Assembly: GCF_020921035.1 (NCBI RefSeq)
Contig: NC_063156.1
Span: 13,218,501 to 13,282,500 of the forward strand
Direction of reading: 5' to 3'
Source: Rhodamnia argentea
Lineage: Eukaryota; Streptophyta; Magnoliopsida; Myrtales; Myrtaceae
Length of the DNA: 64,000 nucleotides
The position numbers and the translations under genes are program-made. The notes under the pieces were generated by a model. The model saw only the letters and a program-made list of their open reading frames with translations. It was not told the DNA's origin and did no database searches. Below are positions 60,615 to 64,000 of this stretch, piece by piece. Every line of letters starts with the position of its first letter. Position 1 is the first letter of the stretch.

Positions 60615-63103
60615 CGAGATCCTCCCGCAGTCAAAGACCGACGCCGGCCGGACCGGCGCTGAGATCTCGGCCCCCACCGAATTGATTTGGGCCTGCGGTC
60701 TCGGTTGGCTGGCGGCCGTGCGGGGCCCGCTCGGGGAGGATTTTGGGCATGTGGGTCTGGGTGGTCGTTCGACTGACGTGGCGCGTTGACTGCTGGGGGA
60801 TCACCCCGCATCCGCATGGGTGGTGGAGGTAAAGAACAACTACTCTCGGCACACGGATTTTCCATGCTATTCATAATTTTTGAATCGGTCTTATCTTTAT
60901 CTTCGCTCCTTTTTTTTTTTTTTTTTGCTTTTTCTTGAGGGGGCCAAAAATCTGGTTTTTGATTGTGTAATGAAAAAGAGTGAGGTGGTGGTGGTGGTGG
61001 TGGCTTCTTCAAGGTTTTGTAAATAGAGAGTTCTGGTGCGGAGCATTTTTGCTCTTTTTGCTAAGTTTTCTTGTCGGGGGTGGAAGGGAAATGAATGAAT
61101 GATCGAATAACATGAACTGAACCCAGTGAAATTCACCATCCTAGTCGTTTTGATATTATACAAAACCATACTGCCGGCGGCGGCGGCGGCGGCGAGTCGA
61201 ATTCGAAAATGGTGTTTGGATGGCATGGTTGAAGAGGATAGGATTGCTTTCGATAGGATAGATCTGATCACGAGAGATTTTTTTCTCTACTCAAAATGTC
61301 TCATCCGATCTCAAGATATTATCAAAAATCAGATGGATTAAGAAACTTATCAAATCCCACATGGAAGTTGTCAATTCTTGTTTCTCTCATCTTGACATAT
61401 GAGTGTGCAAATTACCCAAATTTTAATTTCATAGTCCTTTTTTTATTTATTTATGGGGTATCTTCATTTTTTTTTTCTTTTTGGGAGGTGGGGGGGTCCC
61501 AGTGCCCCGTGAAATCGGTCCATCGCCGTCGCTCCAGGAAGATTATTCATATGCCAATTTTGACTCCTCCCCCTAACTTGCGGCCCTGCATCGGTGCTGT
61601 CATGTCTGGGTCAAAATGTTGACTGGGCTTATTTCTCTTTCAGCTTTGAAACTTATTCACTTAAAAATGCCCAATTGAAATTAATTACATGACTTTGTCA
61701 ACCACTTTTAATGCCTAGTCTTCAAATATCGAATTTAAACAGCGGGACGACTGAGGTCGGAATCCACTATAGGTAGAAGGTAAGCTGGTTGCTTTAACTT
61801 CATCGATCGAGTCGATTCCCTCAGCATATCTAAAATTCTATTGGTTATTTTAGGTTATCATCGTCATCCGATTAGATATGATGGGATATAATTTATAACA
61901 TCCATGTTCTCTTTTCCGGTAAATGAACCAAGATAATAGGCACAGACTATTTGATTAAATTTTTTTGCATTTTCAACTGATATGATCCCTTTCTTGATGA
62001 AATTGTTTGGAAATTAGTTAGTTTTCTGAATTCAAAAGTAATGCGCATCATGTTACCGAAATACCACTATTTTCTAAACTGTGGTAAGTTTAGAAATCAT
62101 ACATTTCCCCGGTACTTTGTTCACTAGCCCAAAGTAATGACTAATGAACTACACATATCGAGGGGCAAGGTCAAAATGTGTTTGCCGGTGCCCAATTACT
62201 TATAAGTGATGAGCTTGAACGTTCAATTAAGAATCTCCGCAGATTCGGGACAGATTTAGAGTATGTTGAGAATCAATACGACTTCCCGGTTTGTGACAGA
62301 ATTACCTATTCCAAACGCGTTGTGCTGCCATTTGTACTCCATACCATTGTCCTTGTATTTGTATAGGAATAACTTTAGATTTTGGAAAAGATGGAAATAA
62401 CTCTGCACTAATCATCGAGCGAGGAGAAGCAAAAGAGAGTGAAAAATGAAAATGCTACCGGACCACCACGACAGAGCCAATCACCACATTGGTGGTCGCC
62501 GTGAAGAGGCAACCTCCGATCATCGATGGTATATCTCCATAACACCTAAATCTAGCGCCCTTTTTTTTGTTTTTTTCAATTTTTAAATGATTTATTCAAA
62601 TTCTTCTTCTCATTTTTCTATCCAATCCTAATCTTCTACTAGGTTCATCAAACCCTTTATTGGATTGGATTGGATTGGAGTGTATCCATCAGTTGTATCC
62701 AGTTTTCTCCCAAAAATTATTCGAAAAAATAGGATTAAAGCAATTTAGTGAATTTAATCCGAAATTTGATCCCGACAACCTAATGCATCGTTTGTAATTA
62801 GCATCCCGTACGGTATTCGCATACTCTTCATGGTGTTGAGAGGCCAACTTGAGAGCAACTATCTTCCATGAATCCAATGTTATTATGTTTATCGGATTCA
62901 TTCGATGATGGAAAGAAATTAACGATAAGGTGCACCCAATACAATATAAAAACGTGGAAGACAAGCATAAATATCCGTGGAGAGAGATGCTTTCAGATTT
63001 GTTCTTTTCTAAGAAGGTCGATGGACAAAAAAATAAAAATAAAAATAAAAATAGAAGGTTGATGTGTAAAAAAAGATTGTGATCCCTTAAAATAGGAGAT
63101 TCT
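60615..63103. other. 3' region of the 59673 gene and intergenic DNA
   Basis: Includes a (GGT)n run (60979-61002) and a (CGG)n run (61172-61193), probably near the 3' UTR of the upstream gene. Further right the sequence is AT-rich without a recognised gene. GGATTGGATTGGATTGGA at 62660-62680 is a short tandem repeat. Confidence 0.4.
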
Positions 63104-63739
63104 TGAGAAAATTACCAAAAAAATCTTAAATCTATTATGTTGGTACCAATTCAGTCATAAACTTTTCAATTGGACTAATTTTGTTCTATATCTTTTGCAT
63201 TTGTGCCAATTCAATACATCTGTCCAATTTTGGCGCTTGTCTTGTACGTCGGCCATCCTACACGGCATTGCCGGCGCCGACGTGGACATTTTTAATTATA
63301 CTTTAATATTTTTTAAATATTTTTATTTTTTTTGTTTCCTTTTTTATACTTTCATTTTGGCCGACTAGGGCCAGCAAGCCCTTGCCAAATTTGGGCGAGG
63401 CCATCACAGCCTTGCCGGCCATGGGCTAGGCGGGTCTAGCCAAGATCTAATGAGGGCCTTGCCTAGATCTAGCGCGAACGTTGCCAACGGCCTAAGCAAT
63501 AGGGAAAAAATAAAAATAAAAAAATCAATTTGTTTTAAAAAATGTTAAAAATGTCCACGTTATTGTCGATTGTATCACATCGAATGGTCAATGATCACGT
63601 TAGTGATTTTCGGTCAAAATTGATCGGTTGAACCGATTGGCACACATGCAAAAGATTTATGACTAAGTGGTGTAATTAAAATGTTTATGAGTGAATTGAT
63701 ACCAATGTAATAGATATAGAATTTTGTTAGTACTTTTCC
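63104..63739. mobile_element. MULE-like MITE (family A, copy 5), about 636 bp
   Basis: The left end GAGAAAATTACCAAAAAAATC closely matches copy 1, and the right end finishes TACTTTTCC. The interior has TCCAATTTTGGCGCTTGTC, TGCCGGCGCCGACGTGGAC and the GC-rich GCCTTGCC block (63365-63500). Flanking GGAGATTCTT and AGAGATCCTC agree at 7 of 10 positions, consistent with a decayed 10-bp duplication, and both contain GAGAT as in copy 1. Confidence 0.6.
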
Positions 63740-63940
63740 AGAGATCCTCTTTGCTATATATGTGTGTGTTTGTATCATTGCTTATAGGAAGAACTTCATC
63801 TAAACAAACATACACGGATTTTTTTTCCTGGTACACAATTTTGCTAATCGCTCCTTCTTTTTTTTTTTGTCGCATGTACAAAACTTATTACCGGACGACT
63901 ATATCTCACTATATATTTTTAGCATCTTATAATTGGTAGA

Positions 63941-64000
63941 GCCGTCAAATGGATGTGTCGGGTTTGGGTTGAGTCGAAAATGGTCATACTCAACTTGACC
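63941..64000. repeat. Start of a dispersed repeat, cut by the window end
   Basis: GAGCCGTCAAATGGATGTGTC followed by GGGTTTGGGTTGAGTCG resembles the end near 47628 (CCTGTCAAACAGGTTACTC and CCAACCCAAACCGACTC). It is probably the left terminus of the same dispersed element family. Only one end is inside the window. Confidence 0.35.

Overview
The window is nuclear DNA of a flowering plant, most likely a eudicot. It has AT-rich intergenic DNA, short GT-AG introns, telo-box and site II promoter motifs, single-exon SAUR and plant-specific gene families, and dense plant-type MITEs. I cannot name the species from the sequence. All gene models come from reading splice sites and conserved protein sequence by eye; no transcript evidence was available. 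| Six protein-coding genes are supported. From left to right they are: (1) + strand ubiquitin/60S ribosomal protein L40 fusion (378-2909, 5 coding exons, 128 aa); (2) - strand kinesin-5 (KIN-5C type, 5841-13219, 23 coding exons, 1009 aa); (3) - strand SAUR auxin-responsive protein (18337-18732, single exon); (4) - strand cytosolic aspartyl-tRNA synthetase (27665-32411, 9 coding exons, 536 aa); (5) + strand replication protein A 14 kDa subunit RPA3 (35201-36597, 2 coding exons, 106 aa); (6) + strand plant-specific basic protein of unknown function (59673-60614, single coding exon, 313 aa). They are ordinary housekeeping or growth genes and do not form a functional cluster. | The rest is repeat-rich. 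The best-defined elements are a decayed hAT transposon (42315-45238) with a perfect 8-bp target duplication, a miniature LTR element (TRIM-like, 41518-42182) with a perfect 5-bp duplication, and several MITE families. Family A (about 430-640 bp) is MULE-like and has at least five near-complete copies, one flanked by a 10-bp direct repeat. Family E is PIF/Harbinger-like: four elements are flanked by TAA or TTA on both sides. Families B, C and D are also recognisable as long inverted repeats. | Downstream of RPA3, a non-coding unit has been duplicated several times between about 37 and 49.6 kb. Copy 2 was then split by both the TRIM and the hAT element. A second duplicated block lies at 20.8-21.3 and 23.5-25.0 kb. 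A PPR gene fragment, a gypsy LTR remnant and several tandem repeats complete the picture. I found no CRISPR array, rRNA, convincing tRNA gene or unknown multi-gene system. The most interesting material is the repeat architecture and a few gene-level regulatory details (predicted RPA3 uORF and E2F site, SAUR DST-like element).
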